Assembly: GCA_013334565.1 (NCBI GenBank)
Contig: JAAXXI010000010.1
Coordinates: 1-53,387, forward strand
DNA: 53,387 nt
Direction of reading: 5' to 3'
Source: Chlorobiaceae bacterium
Lineage (GTDB): Bacteria; Bacteroidota; Chlorobiia; Chlorobiales; Chlorobiaceae
The notes under the pieces were generated by a model. The model worked only from the letters and a program-made list of their open reading frames with translations. It was not told the DNA's origin and did no database searches. The translations under genes and the position numbers were made by a program. Positions 19,609-29,781 of the stretch are shown one piece after another; the first letter of the stretch is position 1, and every line of letters starts with the position of its first letter.

Positions 19609-21702
19609 ATGGCAAAAAAACCCAGTAAGTTTCAAAACCCATATAAAAGCGAACAGGAAAGCAATGAACGGCGGCCGAAATTTTCGATAATGTATTATGT
19701 GGTTGTCATTCTTCTTCTTATAGCAATTCAGCTTGCATTTTTCTGGTCTGGATCAACACAGGAAATACCATACAGCACCTTCCGTCAGTACATAACTGAA
19801 AACAAGGTGAAGTCTGTAAAAATATCTCCCGAGAAAATTTATGTAAAGCTCAGGACAGAGCCTGAAAACAGCGTTACGGGCAAAGAAACCCGGAAGGATG
19901 GTCCGGGAATGCTCCTGCCGCAGTCTTCTCCCAAACAGGATGAAATCGTTGTCATCCCGGTCCGCGATGAAAATCTCATCGAACTGCTCGAAAGCAAAGG
20001 GGTCAAGTACGAAGGACTTCCCAGCAGCACATGGATCGGCGAGCTTGTCCAGTGGATTCTGCCCTTCGCTCTGCTCATCGGGATCTATTTCTTCGTCTTC
20101 AGGCGCATGGGCGCTCCGGGCTCACAGTTCATGAATATCGGAAAAAACAAGGCCGCACTGTACGAGAACCTCGACGAGCATACCCGCATCACCTTCAAGG
20201 ATGTGGCTGGCCTCGATGAAGCGAAGGCTGAGGTGATGGAAGTGGTCGATTTTCTCAAGGACCCGAAAAAATATACCACCCTCGGCGGCAAACTTCCGAA
20301 AGGCGTTCTGCTCGTCGGTCCTCCGGGAACAGGTAAAACCCTGCTTGCAAAAGCGGTTGCAGGCGAAGCCGATGTGCCGTTCTTCAGCATCAGCGGTTCG
20401 GATTTCGTTGAAATGTTTGTCGGCGTAGGAGCTGCAAGGGTTCGTGACCTGTTCAAACAGGCGAAAGAGAAGGCCCCCTGCATCATTTTCATCGATGAAA
20501 TCGACGCAGTGGGCCGCAGCAGGGGCAAAGGCTACATGATGGGTGCAAACGACGAAAGGGAAAACACCCTCAACCAGCTTCTCGTGGAAATGGACGGTTT
20601 CGCCACGGACAAGGGCGTCATCCTCATCGCCGCGACGAACCGGCCCGACGTGCTCGACTCGGCCCTGCTCAGGCCCGGCCGTTTCGACCGACAGATCATG
20701 GTTGACAAACCGGACCTGAAAGGACGAATAGATATTTTCAAGGTCCATACCAAATCCCTTTCCCTGTCGAAAGATGTCAACCTGAAGACTCTGGCTTCAC
20801 AGACACCCGGATTTGCCGGTGCCGAAATAGCCAATGCGGCCAATGAAGCAGCCCTTCTGGCATCACGCCGCAACAAGAACAGCATCGAAATGAAGGATTT
20901 CGAGGATGCCATCGAGCGTGTCGTTGCGGGCCTCGAGAAAAAGAACAAGGTGATCAACCCGAGGGAAAAACAGATAGTCGCCTACCATGAGGCCGGCCAT
21001 GCCATCGTCAGCTGGATGATGCCCGAAAACGATCCGGTACAGAAAATCTCGATCGTCCCGCGCGGAATGAGCGCGCTCGGGTATACCATGAACATTCCGC
21101 TCGAAGACCGTTACCTGATGACGAAGAACGAACTCTTCGCCCGTATCTGCAGCCTGCTTGGTGGACGCATCGCGGAACAGATCATTTTCAATGAAATATC
21201 GACCGGCGCACAGAACGATCTCGAAAAGGTCACCAGTATCGCCTACAACATGGTCATGGTCTATGGTATGAGCGCCAAACTCGGCAACATCTCGTTCTTT
21301 GAAAGCAACAACCCGTATTACGGAAGCCCGGGCATCGACAAAAAGTACAGCGATGAAACCGGACGCCTTATCGACAGCGAGGTCATGGCAATCATCGAAG
21401 AGGCCCGCATCAAGGTTACCGACATGCTGACGCAGAATCGCGACAAGCTCGAAAAACTTGCCACCGAACTGCTGCAGAAGGAAATGCTCCAGTACACCCA
21501 GATCGAGGAGATTCTCGGCAAGAGGCCGGAAGGACTGTTCCCCGTTCAAATAGAGGATGATATTCTTCCGGAAGTCAACGGCCAGAGCACCGATAATACA
21601 ACTGCCACCGAAAACGGAAACAGGCTCAATGAAGATGAACAGGCGGAGCTTGAAGAGGCTGTGGCAAGACTGAAACAGTCAAGGAACATAACCGGAAACT
21701 GA
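19609..21702 (+). CDS. ftsH: ATP-dependent zinc metalloprotease FtsH
   Basis: FtsH is a membrane-anchored AAA+ protease that forms hexamers and degrades misfolded membrane proteins and selected soluble targets. This 697-residue protein has a first membrane helix at about 27-46, a periplasmic domain and a second helix at about 148-166. Walker A is GPPGTGKT (237-244), Walker [12 protein letters not shown], and the arginine-finger region RPGRFDRQI. The zinc site is HEAGH at 460-464. A Glu/Asn-rich tail of about 40 residues is of variable type. The codon pair at 19606 is TTG-ATG; I start at the ATG. It is probably monocistronic or co-transcribed with acyP, 6 bases further on. Confidence 0.97.
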   Translation: MAKKPSKFQNPYKSEQESNERRPKFSIMYYVVVILLLIAIQLAFFWSGSTQEIPYSTFRQYITENKVKSVKISPEKIYVKLRTEPENSVTGKETRKDGPGMLLPQSSPKQDEIVVIPVRDENLIELLESKGVKYEGLPSSTWIGELVQWILPFALLIGIYFFVFRRMGAPGSQFMNIGKNKAALYENLDEHTRITFKDVAGLDEAKAEVMEVVDFLKDPKKYTTLGGKLPKGVLLVGPPGTGKTLLAKAVAGEADVPFFSISGSDFVEMFVGVGAARVRDLFKQAKEKAPCIIFIDEIDAVGRSRGKGYMMGANDERENTLNQLLVEMDGFATDKGVILIAATNRPDVLDSALLRPGRFDRQIMVDKPDLKGRIDIFKVHTKSLSLSKDVNLKTLASQTPGFAGAEIANAANEAALLASRRNKNSIEMKDFEDAIERVVAGLEKKNKVINPREKQIVAYHEAGHAIVSWMMPENDPVQKISIVPRGMSALGYTMNIPLEDRYLMTKNELFARICSLLGGRIAEQIIFNEISTGAQNDLEKVTSIAYNMVMVYGMSAKLGNISFFESNNPYYGSPGIDKKYSDETGRLIDSEVMAIIEEARIKVTDMLTQNRDKLEKLATELLQKEMLQYTQIEEILGKRPEGLFPVQIEDDILPEVNGQSTDNTTATENGNRLNEDEQAELEEAVARLKQSRNITGN

Positions 21703-21708
21703 CCCGGA

Positions 21709-21990
21709 ATGTCACCGATGACACGGGTACACATAATTGTTTCCGGGTTTGTGCAGGGCGTTGGCTACCGGATGTTCATACACAGGGTTGCTTCCGGGCT
21801 TGACCTGAGCGGATGGGTAAGAAACCTCCCGGACGGCACCGTCGAAATCGACGCCCAGGGCAGTGACAGAAATATACAGGAGCTGCTTGAACGGGCATGG
21901 AAAGGACCTTCGCGTTCACAGGTGACAAGGGTCCGTAAAGAAGAAAAAACGCCCGACGAAACGATGAAGGGATTTTCCGTTTTAACTTAG
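21709..21990 (+). CDS. acyP: Acylphosphatase
   Basis: This 93-residue enzyme hydrolyses acyl phosphates. The catalytic Arg lies in the signature GFVQGVGYRMFI and the catalytic Asn in GWVRNLPDGTVEI. The length is normal for the family. A second in-frame ATG at 21718 gives MTRVHIIVSG, the more usual opening, and may be the true start, with GGA ten bases upstream. It lies 6 bases after ftsH and before a good terminator, so the two genes probably share a transcript. Confidence 0.92.
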   Translation: MSPMTRVHIIVSGFVQGVGYRMFIHRVASGLDLSGWVRNLPDGTVEIDAQGSDRNIQELLERAWKGPSRSQVTRVRKEEKTPDETMKGFSVLT

Positions 21991-22013
21991 CAGTCTGGCG
22001 CCGGGAGAACATA

Positions 22014-22040
22014 AAAAAGGCAGGAACCTCCTGCCTTTTT
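22014..22040 (+). terminator. Terminator after acyP
   Basis: AAAAAGGCAGG (22014-22024) pairs with CCTGCCTTTTT (22030-22040) around a 5-base loop, giving a symmetrical stem that can act in both directions. It closes the ftsH-acyP unit and also lies just beyond the 3' end of the minus-strand tRNA gene. Confidence 0.9.
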
Positions 22041-22068
22041 CAAATATATGTCTATCTGAATGAGAGTG

Positions 22069-22142
22069 TGGGTCCCGAGGGATTCGAACCCCCGACCTAC
22101 TGGGTGTAAACCAGTCGCTCTAACCAGCTGAGCTAGGAACCC
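22069..22142 (-). tRNA. tRNA-Val (anticodon UAC)
   Basis: On the minus strand a 74-base cloverleaf can be drawn. The acceptor stem is GGGTTCC with GGGACCC (one G-U pair) and discriminator A. The D-arm includes AGCTCAGCTGGTTAGAGC, the anticodon stem ACTGG/CCAGT encloses TTTACAC with anticodon TAC, and the T-arm is GGGGGTTCGAATCCC-like. The anticodon reads valine GUA/GUG codons. It is a single gene between acyP and dxr. Confidence 0.96.
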
Positions 22143-22304
22143 GTTTGAAAGGCAACAATTATAATATAATTTCGATTCAATACAAAAAGAAAACAGGCTG
22201 AAAAGAGCTTAACAAATCCGGTTATTTGTAAGCCTTCGCGAAAAAGTATAAATTCAGGCCGGAAACTTACTCTCAAATCCTGCAACTTTTTTTTGTTCAC
22301 CATT

Positions 22305-23453
22305 ATGAGATCTCTATCAATCCTCGGCAGCACAGGATCCATCGGGCTCAGCACACTCGACGTCGTCAGGCAGCACCCGGAAAAATTCAACATTTCCGGC
22401 CTTGCGGAAGGTCATGACGTTGCCCTGCTCGCAGAACAGATCAGGGAGTTCCGCCCGGATGCTGTGTCCGTCAGGGATACAGAGTCGGCAGGAAAGCTTC
22501 AGGAACTGCTCGGTGAACACAAACCCGAAATATTTCACGGTATCGAAGGCGCTTCCACGATAGCCGCCCTCGACGGCGTGGATATGGTCGTCTCCGCGAT
22601 TGTCGGTGCAGCCGGCCTTGTCCCGACGGTCAATGCTATAAAAGCCGGTAAACATATCGCTCTTGCAAACAAGGAAACGCTTGTCGTTGCCGGACAGCTT
22701 GTTTCCGACCTTGTAAAAAAACATAACGTACACATGCTTCCTGTCGACAGCGAACATTCCGCCATTTTCCAGTCGCTTGTCGGTCATCGTCAGGAAGACA
22801 TCGAACGCCTCATCCTCACCGCATCGGGGGGACCGTTCAGAAAGACACCGGCCGGGGAACTTGTAAACGTCAGGCCCGAACAGGCCTTGAAACATCCGCA
22901 GTGGTCCATGGGAGCGAAAATCACCATCGACTCTGCAACGCTTATGAACAAAGGGCTCGAAGTCATTGAAGCTCACTGGCTTTTCAACATGCCTGCCGAA
23001 AAAATCGGTGTCGTGGTCCATCCCCAGAGCATCATTCATTCAATGGTCGAATATATCGACGGCTGCGTCATGGCGCAGATGGGCATGCCCGACATGAGAG
23101 CCCCGATCGCATATGCGGTTTCCTGGCCCGAACGGTGCGAAAGCGGCATAGCGAAACTCGACCTGACAAAAATCGGCACACTGACGTTCGAAGAACCGGA
23201 CATGGTAAGGTTCCCTGCCCTCCGCCTGGCATTCGACGCACTGAAAGCAGGCAGGACCTATCCTGCCGTACTCAACGCCGCAAACGAAATCGCCGTTGCC
23301 GCCTTCCTCGAAAACAGGATCGGCTTCACCGATATAGCCGGTACGGTCGATAAAACCATGCAGGCCCACCAGGCATATACAGCGGTCGAACTGGAAGAGT
23401 ATCTCCAGGCCGACCGCTGGGCCCGCGAAACCGCGAGAAAGCTGATAGCCTGA
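22305..23453 (+). CDS. dxr: 1-deoxy-D-xylulose 5-phosphate reductoisomerase
   Basis: Dxr makes 2-C-methyl-D-erythritol 4-phosphate with NADPH, the committed step of the MEP isoprenoid pathway, which in a phototroph supplies quinones, carotenoids and chlorophyll tails. The 382-residue protein opens [20 protein letters not shown], the NADPH-binding glycine motif. It has the metal-binding [12 protein letters not shown] with catalytic Asp/Glu, the flexible-loop SGGPFR, and [28 protein letters not shown] 22305 is preferred to an in-frame TTG at 22293. A strong terminator separates it from rseP. Confidence 0.97.
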   Translation: MRSLSILGSTGSIGLSTLDVVRQHPEKFNISGLAEGHDVALLAEQIREFRPDAVSVRDTESAGKLQELLGEHKPEIFHGIEGASTIAALDGVDMVVSAIVGAAGLVPTVNAIKAGKHIALANKETLVVAGQLVSDLVKKHNVHMLPVDSEHSAIFQSLVGHRQEDIERLILTASGGPFRKTPAGELVNVRPEQALKHPQWSMGAKITIDSATLMNKGLEVIEAHWLFNMPAEKIGVVVHPQSIIHSMVEYIDGCVMAQMGMPDMRAPIAYAVSWPERCESGIAKLDLTKIGTLTFEEPDMVRFPALRLAFDALKAGRTYPAVLNAANEIAVAAFLENRIGFTDIAGTVDKTMQAHQAYTAVELEEYLQADRWARETARKLIA

Positions 23454-23476
23454 ATGCTCGATCCTGAATAAAACCG

Positions 23477-23521
23477 GCACTCTCCCCTGTTCCTTCAACG
23501 GTTTCAGGGGAGAGTGCTTTT
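23477..23521 (+). terminator. Rho-independent terminator between dxr and rseP
   Basis: GCACTCTCCCCTG (23477-23489) and CAGGGGAGAGTGC (23505-23517) form a perfect 13-bp stem with a 15-base loop, followed by TTTT. rseP starts only 24 bases after the T-run, so its promoter must overlap this element or some readthrough must occur. Confidence 0.93.
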
Positions 23522-23544
23522 ACGCTACTGAAACAGACAAAAAC

Positions 23545-24906
23545 ATGGATGCACTGAACACGGTATTTTTTTTCATTGTAGCAATTTTCATCCTCGTAAC
23601 AGCTCACGAGCTTGGCCATTTTCTGACCGCGAAGCTCTTCGGCATGAGGGTTGACAAATTCTACATCGGGTTCGATTTCTTCAACCTCAGGATCTGGAAA
23701 AAAAAGATCGGCGAAACCGAGTACGGTATCGGCGTCTTTCCTCTGGGCGGTTATGTGAAAATTGCGGGGATGATCGATGAAAGCCTTGACACCGGTTTCC
23801 AGAGTTCCGAACCCGAACCATGGGAATTCAGGGCGAAACCGGTCTGGCAAAGGCTGATCGTTCTCGCAGGAGGCGTCATGATGAACCTGATACTGTCAAT
23901 ACTGATCTTCATCGGCATCACTCTCGCGATCGGAGAATCGAGGACGAATGTCAGCAATCCCGCTTATGTCGAAAAGGGTTCGGTATTCGCTTCGATGGGC
24001 ATGCAGACCGGTGACCGGTTTGTTGCAGCCAACGGAAAAACGCTTGAAAGCTGGGAACAGGCCCTCGATCCGGAGCTTCTGACATCCCGGCACCTCAGCT
24101 ATACCCTGAAGCGCAGCGGCAATGATATCACGATTAGCGCTCCTCCGGGCTTCATATCGAAAATAAACACGGACAAGGGTATAGGAATCAGACCGATCGT
24201 ACCTCCTGTCATCAATGACGTCCTGGAAAAAATGCCCGCGCGCGCAGCCGGAATAAAATCCGGAGCGCTTATTACGGCTATCAACGGCACCCGGGTTTCA
24301 GACTGGACGGAAGTCGTCGGCATTATATCCTCCAATGCCGCTAAACCCATAACCGTTGAATGGCAATACCTCGAACCGGTAAAAGGTGCGGATGTGGACA
24401 TCGAGAAAATCCGTGCGGAAGGCAGCCGGTTCACAACAAGCGTCACACCGGACCAGACAGGAAAAATAGGAATTTCCCTGAAACAGACCCTCGACACTGA
24501 AAGAAGAAAGCTCGGCCTGGCGGGCTCCCTGGCAAGTGGTGTAAGGCAAACCTGGAAAATGTGCGTCATGACGGTCCAGGGTTTTGCCAAGATAGCTTCA
24601 GGTCAGGAGGATTTCCGCAGATCGGTGGGCGGCCCGATCAAGATCGCGAAAATAGCGAACCAGAGCGCCGAACAGGGGCCCGTCAGTTTTCTTTATTTTC
24701 TTTCGATGCTCTCCATTTCCCTTGCGATCATCAATATCCTGCCCATCCCGGCACTTGACGGGGGACAGTTCGTACTGAACGCCATTGAAGGAATAATCCG
24801 CAGGGAACTGCCGCTGGAAGTCAAAATCCGTATCCAGCAGATCGGCATGGCGCTGTTGCTGGCACTGTTCGCCTATATCCTTATCAATGATATCTTCAAT
24901 CCATGA
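23545..24906 (+). CDS. rseP: Site-2 intramembrane zinc metalloprotease RseP
   Basis: It is an inner-membrane protease that cleaves substrates such as anti-sigma factors and signal-peptide remnants within the membrane. The 453-residue protein has the zinc motif HELGH at residues 21-25 in the first membrane helix. Periplasmic PDZ regions lie around 125-300 (the second contains [19 protein letters not shown]). The third metal ligand is in [11 protein letters not shown] (LDG at about 404-406), followed by the last helix. The dxr-rseP gene order is common in bacteria, although here a terminator lies between them. prfA follows after 20 bases. Confidence 0.94.
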   Translation: MDALNTVFFFIVAIFILVTAHELGHFLTAKLFGMRVDKFYIGFDFFNLRIWKKKIGETEYGIGVFPLGGYVKIAGMIDESLDTGFQSSEPEPWEFRAKPVWQRLIVLAGGVMMNLILSILIFIGITLAIGESRTNVSNPAYVEKGSVFASMGMQTGDRFVAANGKTLESWEQALDPELLTSRHLSYTLKRSGNDITISAPPGFISKINTDKGIGIRPIVPPVINDVLEKMPARAAGIKSGALITAINGTRVSDWTEVVGIISSNAAKPITVEWQYLEPVKGADVDIEKIRAEGSRFTTSVTPDQTGKIGISLKQTLDTERRKLGLAGSLASGVRQTWKMCVMTVQGFAKIASGQEDFRRSVGGPIKIAKIANQSAEQGPVSFLYFLSMLSISLAIINILPIPALDGGQFVLNAIEGIIRRELPLEVKIRIQQIGMALLLALFAYILINDIFNP

Positions 24907-24926
24907 GGAACCGACTGTGACGTTCA

Positions 24927-26000
24927 ATGCTTGATAAACTTCGATCCATAAAAGATAAACACCTCGAACTCGAAAAGCAGCTTTCCGATCCGGATATAGC
25001 CCAGGACCAGGTGCGCTACAGAAAGCTCAACAAGGAGTACAGCGACCTGAAGGAGCTTGTGCAGGCATATGATCTCTTCTCACGAGCGGTCGGTGATCTC
25101 GATGAGTCGAAACAGATGCTGAAAAGCGAGAACGACCCTGAAATGCGGGAACTCGCACAGGCGGAAATCAGTGAACTGCAGAAAACAATTCCCGAGCTCG
25201 AACAGAACATCAAAGTCCTTCTCCTGCCGAAAGACGAGGCCGATTCCCGTAACGTCATCATTGAGATCAGGGCCGGCACCGGAGGAGATGAAGCCGCTCT
25301 TTTTGCTGCAGACCTGATGAGAATGTACCAACGATATGCCGAGCGTCAGGGATGGAAATATGAAATCCTCGATTACAATGAGAGCTCCGTGCCTGGCGGG
25401 TTCCGCGAAGTCATCCTCGGGGTGAGCGGTCACGATGTCTACAGCACCATGAAATACGAAAGCGGCGTACATCGGGTGCAGCGCGTTCCGGAAACCGAGA
25501 CACAGGGACGTATCCATACCTCGGCCGCAAGCGTTGCCGTCCTGCCCGAAGCCGAAGAGGTCGATGTCGAGATCAGGAAGGATGACCTGGAGTTCGACAC
25601 ATACCGGAGCGGCGGAAAAGGTGGCCAGAATGTGAACAAGGTGGAAACGGCCGTCCGGATAACCCATGTACCGAGCGGCATCGTCGTCGCGTGCCAGGAA
25701 GAGCGCTCACAGCTCCAGAACAAGGAACGTGCCATGAAAATGCTGCGGGCAAGGCTCTATGACCGGCAGCTTGCCGAACAGCAGCAGCAGAGGGCCGACA
25801 TGCGCCGCTCGATGGTGACAACCGGCGACCGCAGCGCAAAAATCCGTACATACAACTACCCCCAGTCTCGTGTCACCGACCATCGCATAGGGTTCACCAG
25901 CCATGCCCTTCCGCAGATCATGCAGGGAGATCTCCTGGAGATCATCGAAGCCCTCAAGATGCATGACCAGACAGAAAGACTGAAAGCGGAGCGCGGATAA
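24927..26000 (+). CDS. prfA: Peptide chain release factor 1
   Basis: RF1 recognises UAA and UAG and releases the finished peptide. The 357-residue protein has an N-terminal coiled-coil domain, the central codon-recognition domain, and the catalytic GGQ in [19 protein letters not shown], which inserts at the peptidyl-transferase centre. [14 protein letters not shown] before it is characteristic of RF1. PRMT-type methylation of the GGQ glutamine is usual in the family; no prmC is adjacent. It lies 20 bases after rseP and probably shares its transcript. Confidence 0.95.
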   Translation: MLDKLRSIKDKHLELEKQLSDPDIAQDQVRYRKLNKEYSDLKELVQAYDLFSRAVGDLDESKQMLKSENDPEMRELAQAEISELQKTIPELEQNIKVLLLPKDEADSRNVIIEIRAGTGGDEAALFAADLMRMYQRYAERQGWKYEILDYNESSVPGGFREVILGVSGHDVYSTMKYESGVHRVQRVPETETQGRIHTSAASVAVLPEAEEVDVEIRKDDLEFDTYRSGGKGGQNVNKVETAVRITHVPSGIVVACQEERSQLQNKERAMKMLRARLYDRQLAEQQQQRADMRRSMVTTGDRSAKIRTYNYPQSRVTDHRIGFTSHALPQIMQGDLLEIIEALKMHDQTERLKAERG

Positions 26001-26062
26001 CTCTTTCCGCATGATGCATTCAGGGACTCAGGAGAGTGTGAGATAGGTTTTCATGGATTCTC

Positions 26063-26090
26063 TTGTTATTTTTTACATACGTGGGATAAT
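26063..26090 (+). promoter_or_regulatory. Sigma-70-type promoter before the DUF1997-like gene
   Basis: TTGTTA (26063-26068) and GATAAT (26085-26090) are separated by 16 bases and lie about 55 bases before the ATG at 26144. The match to -35/-10 consensus is reasonable. The region before it carries no other structure. Confidence 0.5.
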
Positions 26091-26143
26091 ACATCCATTC
26101 GGACAACGCAATACAATGAAATGAATCTGACAGGAATTCAATT

Positions 26144-26758
26144 ATGAAGATGTCTGCGACAGGCGTAAGCCGGGGCGAATGGATTTTTCACGGTGAATTT
26201 GACCGTACAGTAGAATACCTTACGGACCAGAAAAAAATACTTGGTTTCAATCCGTTCTGTTACAAGGTTGAACAAACCGAAATCGATAACGTCTACATGT
26301 GGCATTTCCGTGTCACCGATCCCCAGAACAACCCGTTCGATGTGCTTTTTTTTGTCGAACAGACCGACGAACTGCTTGTCGAGCTTCCGGACCATATCGA
26401 CTGTACCGATCCGGACGAACTCACCGACGAGATGATCAGGCTCTACACGATAGGCAGAAAAGTCAACTGGAAACACCATCCGGCACCAGAAAATATCGAG
26501 GACCCGTCAAAATACCTGTTCGAAGGAAAAGCATTTGCCGAGATGTACCTCCATCCGTTAACGGGCAACAGAACGAAGGTCAAATTCGATCTCAGGATAG
26601 ACGTCAGATTCCTCCTGTACCCGGCTTTCCGGATCATCCCCGAACAGGTCGTCCGGAAAATGATCAACACAGGAATATCCCTGATCATGCAGACCGCAAC
26701 AAACAGGATGTTCCATTGCATTTCGAAGGACTTCGGGAACCGCGTCCTAAAAGCTTAA
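26144..26758 (+). CDS. DUF1997-like protein of unknown function
   Basis: This 204-residue soluble protein starts at ATG 26144, with AGGAA eight bases upstream. It has a lipid/cofactor-pocket (SRPBCC-like) feel: alternating strands such as [32 protein letters not shown] and [18 protein letters not shown], and a C-terminal helix, [26 protein letters not shown]. By this pattern I place it near DUF1997, a family I associate with cyanobacteria, plants and Chlorobi. No catalytic motif is visible and I assign no function. The nitroreductase gene follows after 14 bases and is probably co-transcribed. Confidence 0.6.
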   Translation: MKMSATGVSRGEWIFHGEFDRTVEYLTDQKKILGFNPFCYKVEQTEIDNVYMWHFRVTDPQNNPFDVLFFVEQTDELLVELPDHIDCTDPDELTDEMIRLYTIGRKVNWKHHPAPENIEDPSKYLFEGKAFAEMYLHPLTGNRTKVKFDLRIDVRFLLYPAFRIIPEQVVRKMINTGISLIMQTATNRMFHCISKDFGNRVLKA

Positions 26759-26772
26759 ACGATAAAACCGCC

Positions 26773-27288
26773 ATGGATTTTTACGAACTGGTCTCGAAAC
26801 GCTGCAGCGTCCGCAGCTTCGATACAGGACGAAGCATTCCTGATGAGGTTCTTCTGAGAATTCTCGATGCCGGCAGATTGGCCCCATCGGCCAGCAACCT
26901 CCAGCCCTGGCGTTTCCATCTCGTAAGGTCTCCTGAAGTGCTGGCGAAAATCCACCCCTGCTATTCACGCGACTGGATACGCAGCGCACCATGCCTGCTG
27001 ATTGTTTCCGGCAAACCCGGAAATGCCTGGGTGCGACGCAGGGACAACTACAATTCCATAGAAACCGACCTGACGATCGCCATGGACCACATGATCCTCG
27101 CGGCTGCTTACGAGGGAGTCGGGACATGCTGGATTGCTGCTTTCGATCCCGCCGTGCTGCATGAAGCACTCGGGCTCGCTCCGGACGAAGTGGTCTTCGC
27201 CTTCACTCCGCTCGGCTATGCCGCAGAGGATTACACTCCTATAGCCAAGAACCGGAAATCCCTCGACGAAATAGCGGTATTTCTGTAA
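26773..27288 (+). CDS. Nitroreductase-family flavoprotein
   Basis: This 171-residue protein is of the FMN-dependent nitroreductase type, which reduces nitro compounds, quinones or flavins with NAD(P)H. Landmarks are the opening FYELVSKRCSVRSFDTGR, where Arg-Ser-x-Arg residues bind the FMN phosphate, then APSASNLQPWRFHLV, and GVGTCWIAAFDP in the C-terminal half. It is on the short side but complete. ATG 26773 is chosen because the family motif begins at once; sequence upstream in the same frame belongs to the other gene. It is coupled to the DUF1997-like gene. The physiological substrate is unknown. Confidence 0.88.
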   Translation: MDFYELVSKRCSVRSFDTGRSIPDEVLLRILDAGRLAPSASNLQPWRFHLVRSPEVLAKIHPCYSRDWIRSAPCLLIVSGKPGNAWVRRRDNYNSIETDLTIAMDHMILAAAYEGVGTCWIAAFDPAVLHEALGLAPDEVVFAFTPLGYAAEDYTPIAKNRKSLDEIAVFL

Positions 27289-27436
27289 ACGGGCGCTTTA
27301 TCCTTCATTGCAATATCCGGGATGCCCGTTGCTGTCGGCGGCCCTTGTCGTCTCTGTTGAATTTTCAGCTGCCCTGAACCGTTATATTCTGTTCAAGCTG
27401 AAATAATCAATGGAACATACCCTCATCGGAGACCGT

Positions 27437-28651
27437 ATGAGAACGATCATTTTCACCGGAAAGGGAGGGGTAGGCAAAACCTCCATAGCTGCTGCAACCG
27501 GCGTCAAAGCAGCATCGCTGGGCTATAAAACCCTCGTCATATCCACCGACCCGGCACACAGCCTGGGCGATTCCTTCGACCTGGAGCTCGGTCCTGCACC
27601 TGTGAGAGTAAGCGAAAACCTGTGGGGCCAGGAAGTGAGCGTCTACGGCGACCTTACCCTGAACTGGGAAGTTGTGCGCGCCCATTTCGCCCACCTCATG
27701 GAAGTTCAGGGAATCAAGGGGATCTATGTCGAGGAGATGGGTGTCCTTCCGGGAATGGAAGAGCTGTTTTCCCTCTCCTATATCAAACGGTACAGCGAAT
27801 CGAATGAATACGACCTGCTGATCGTCGACTGCGCTCCGACCGGGGAAACCCTCCGGCTGCTCTCCCTGCCGGAAACCTTCGGATGGATGCTGAAGATGAT
27901 ACGGTCGCTTGAAAAATATGTGGTAAAACCGCTCATCCGCCCGCTCTCGAAAAAAATCGGAAAGCTCCATGACCTCGTCCCCGAAGTGGAAGTGTACGAT
28001 CAGGTCGATCACCTTTTCAATTCCGTCGACGGTATCATCGACCTGCTCGCGGACGGGACGAAAACAACCGTCCGCCTCGTCATGAACCCCGAAAAGATGG
28101 TGATCAAGGAATCCATGCGGGCCCTCACCTACCTGAACCTCTACAACATAACCGTCGACCAGGTGATCATCAACCGGGTATTCATGGATGATATCGACGG
28201 GCAGTACATGAACGAATGGAAAACCATTCAGCACAACTATATCGAACAGATCGAGCGTTCTTTCGGTCCGATCCCGATCACGAAGGTGCCGCTCTTTCGA
28301 AGGGAAGTGCTCGGTCTCGAAATGCTGAAAAAGGTCGGGGATGTCGTTTACGGCGACACAAACCCGCTCGATATCTTCTACAGGGAAGAGCATACTTCCA
28401 TTACCAAGGTCAACGAAGGCCACTATATCATGAAAATCCGCCTGCCGTTCGTCTTCGACAACAAAATGGAAGCCAACGTGCTGCAGCTCGGCGATTCGCT
28501 CACCCTGAGGATCGGCAACTATCAGAAAGGTGTCATCCTCCCGGTCTTTCTTGCCGGAATGCGCGTAGCGGAAGCCGGCTATGAAGAAAAGTGGCTCAAG
28601 ATCGACTTCAGGAAAAAGGAAACGGTCTCCGCACCTGCTGCCGTATCATGA
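27437..28651 (+). CDS. ArsA/Get3-family ATPase with Hsp20-like C-terminal domain
   Basis: This 404-residue cytosolic P-loop ATPase has the deviant Walker A GKGGVGKT (residues 8-15), switch [11 protein letters not shown] and switch [15 protein letters not shown], all diagnostic of the ArsA/Get3 family. It has one NTPase unit, not the duplicated unit of arsenite-pump ArsA. It has no arsenite-binding Cys triad that I can see, and no ars genes are near. The last ~80 residues ([18 protein letters not shown] strands to [12 protein letters not shown]) look like an alpha-crystallin/Hsp20 beta-sandwich, an architecture known in bacterial Get3 homologues. The start at 27437 has GGAG five bases upstream; ATG at 27410 has none. 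A role in protein targeting or folding is inferred. Confidence 0.85.
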   Translation: MRTIIFTGKGGVGKTSIAAATGVKAASLGYKTLVISTDPAHSLGDSFDLELGPAPVRVSENLWGQEVSVYGDLTLNWEVVRAHFAHLMEVQGIKGIYVEEMGVLPGMEELFSLSYIKRYSESNEYDLLIVDCAPTGETLRLLSLPETFGWMLKMIRSLEKYVVKPLIRPLSKKIGKLHDLVPEVEVYDQVDHLFNSVDGIIDLLADGTKTTVRLVMNPEKMVIKESMRALTYLNLYNITVDQVIINRVFMDDIDGQYMNEWKTIQHNYIEQIERSFGPIPITKVPLFRREVLGLEMLKKVGDVVYGDTNPLDIFYREEHTSITKVNEGHYIMKIRLPFVFDNKMEANVLQLGDSLTLRIGNYQKGVILPVFLAGMRVAEAGYEEKWLKIDFRKKETVSAPAAVS

Positions 28652-28823
28652 GGGTGCCACAAGCCGGTCTGCCTCATTCCGGTTCAAGGTCCGGTATCAC
28701 ATTACAGCGATTGATGAAAACTGCATTTTTACCGGTTGTTGGTGTATATTGATATAAAGAAGCCATTTGTTTCTTACAGGTTTCAGAGGTTTGATTGCAT
28801 AAAGTCGAATCCCCTTCATCTTT

Positions 28824-29768
28824 ATGAAAACAGCTTCGAGCGGCAGGAATACAATCAGAACCGCAGCGGCGATCATCAGGAGATTATTCCTCCTCCTGGT
28901 ACTCACGTTCACCGGATGCGAAAACCGCTACGACTCCCTCGATCTTTCACCCTATCAGTACCGTGACACCAGAAATCTCGTCAAGTTCACCTATGATGCT
29001 TCACAGATATTGAAACGGGACGGGATGAAAAGCCTCGGCTATTTCCATGCCAACTACAATCTTTACCGTACACCCGATTATTACCTCTACATCTACGACA
29101 TCGAGGGAAACAATCTGTTCCATGCCGGAATGCCGGCTCTCGAGGGAAAAAACCTGCTCAACTTTTCCGATATCAACGGGAAGAAAGTCATCCAGCTCGT
29201 CTTGAAAGCCGTCACCGACCCGGACAACCCCCACGGATGGGTACATTATTTCTGGTGGGCCCCCGGCAAATTCTATCCGGTCCCGAAATCCTCAGTTAAT
29301 TTTCTGGTGAAAACCCCTGATGGAAAACAGGTATTTGTAGGGGCCGGGATTGATTATCCCCATGAAGAAAAAGAGTTTGTCAGGATTTCCGTTGACGGTG
29401 CCGTTTCGCTGATCGCAAGCAAAGGAATCGAGGCAATCCCGGAAATCGCCGATCCCAAATCATCCTTCAATTATCGCGATGTCAGGGTTTTCGCCTTCTA
29501 TCCGGACGGTACCCTCCTTATTTCACCGGTATACGATGAAAACCCCGTCAAGCTCAAGATCCTCGAATGCCAGGACGAAGTCGGGAACAAACCGTTTGCC
29601 AATGCGGTAAAAAGACTGCAACAGCAGGACAGGGTATGGGAAGTGTTCATGGAAAAAAACCGCTACCAGCGGGAACTCGTGAAAAAATGCCTCTATCTGA
29701 GAAAAACCATGATCTCCGGAAAGGAAATATATATCGGAGCGATATCGAACCTTCCTCTCCCACCATAG
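28824..29768 (+). CDS. Cache-domain lipoprotein
   Basis: The 314-residue protein has a basic start, a hydrophobic helix (about 18-31) and the lipobox LTFTGC with Cys32, so it should be an outer- or inner-membrane lipoprotein facing the periplasm. Residues about 50-165 resemble a single-Cache small-molecule-binding domain: LYIYDIEGNNLFHAGMPALEG, LLNFSDINGKKVIQLVL and HGWVHYFWWAPG match the typical (D-x-x-G ... N ... D-x-x-G) plan. A second similar segment, FVRISVDGAVSLIASKG, follows. No kinase or methyl-accepting part is attached. It ends 13 bases before an NCS2 permease gene, which suggests a linked sensing or binding role. Confidence 0.7.
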   Translation: MKTASSGRNTIRTAAAIIRRLFLLLVLTFTGCENRYDSLDLSPYQYRDTRNLVKFTYDASQILKRDGMKSLGYFHANYNLYRTPDYYLYIYDIEGNNLFHAGMPALEGKNLLNFSDINGKKVIQLVLKAVTDPDNPHGWVHYFWWAPGKFYPVPKSSVNFLVKTPDGKQVFVGAGIDYPHEEKEFVRISVDGAVSLIASKGIEAIPEIADPKSSFNYRDVRVFAFYPDGTLLISPVYDENPVKLKILECQDEVGNKPFANAVKRLQQQDRVWEVFMEKNRYQRELVKKCLYLRKTMISGKEIYIGAISNLPLPP

Positions 29769-29781
29769 ACCCGCTGCAGCC

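Noticed and set aside
26299..26772. Long N-terminal extension of the nitroreductase
   Set aside because: This part overlaps the DUF1997-like gene in another frame and has no nitroreductase features.
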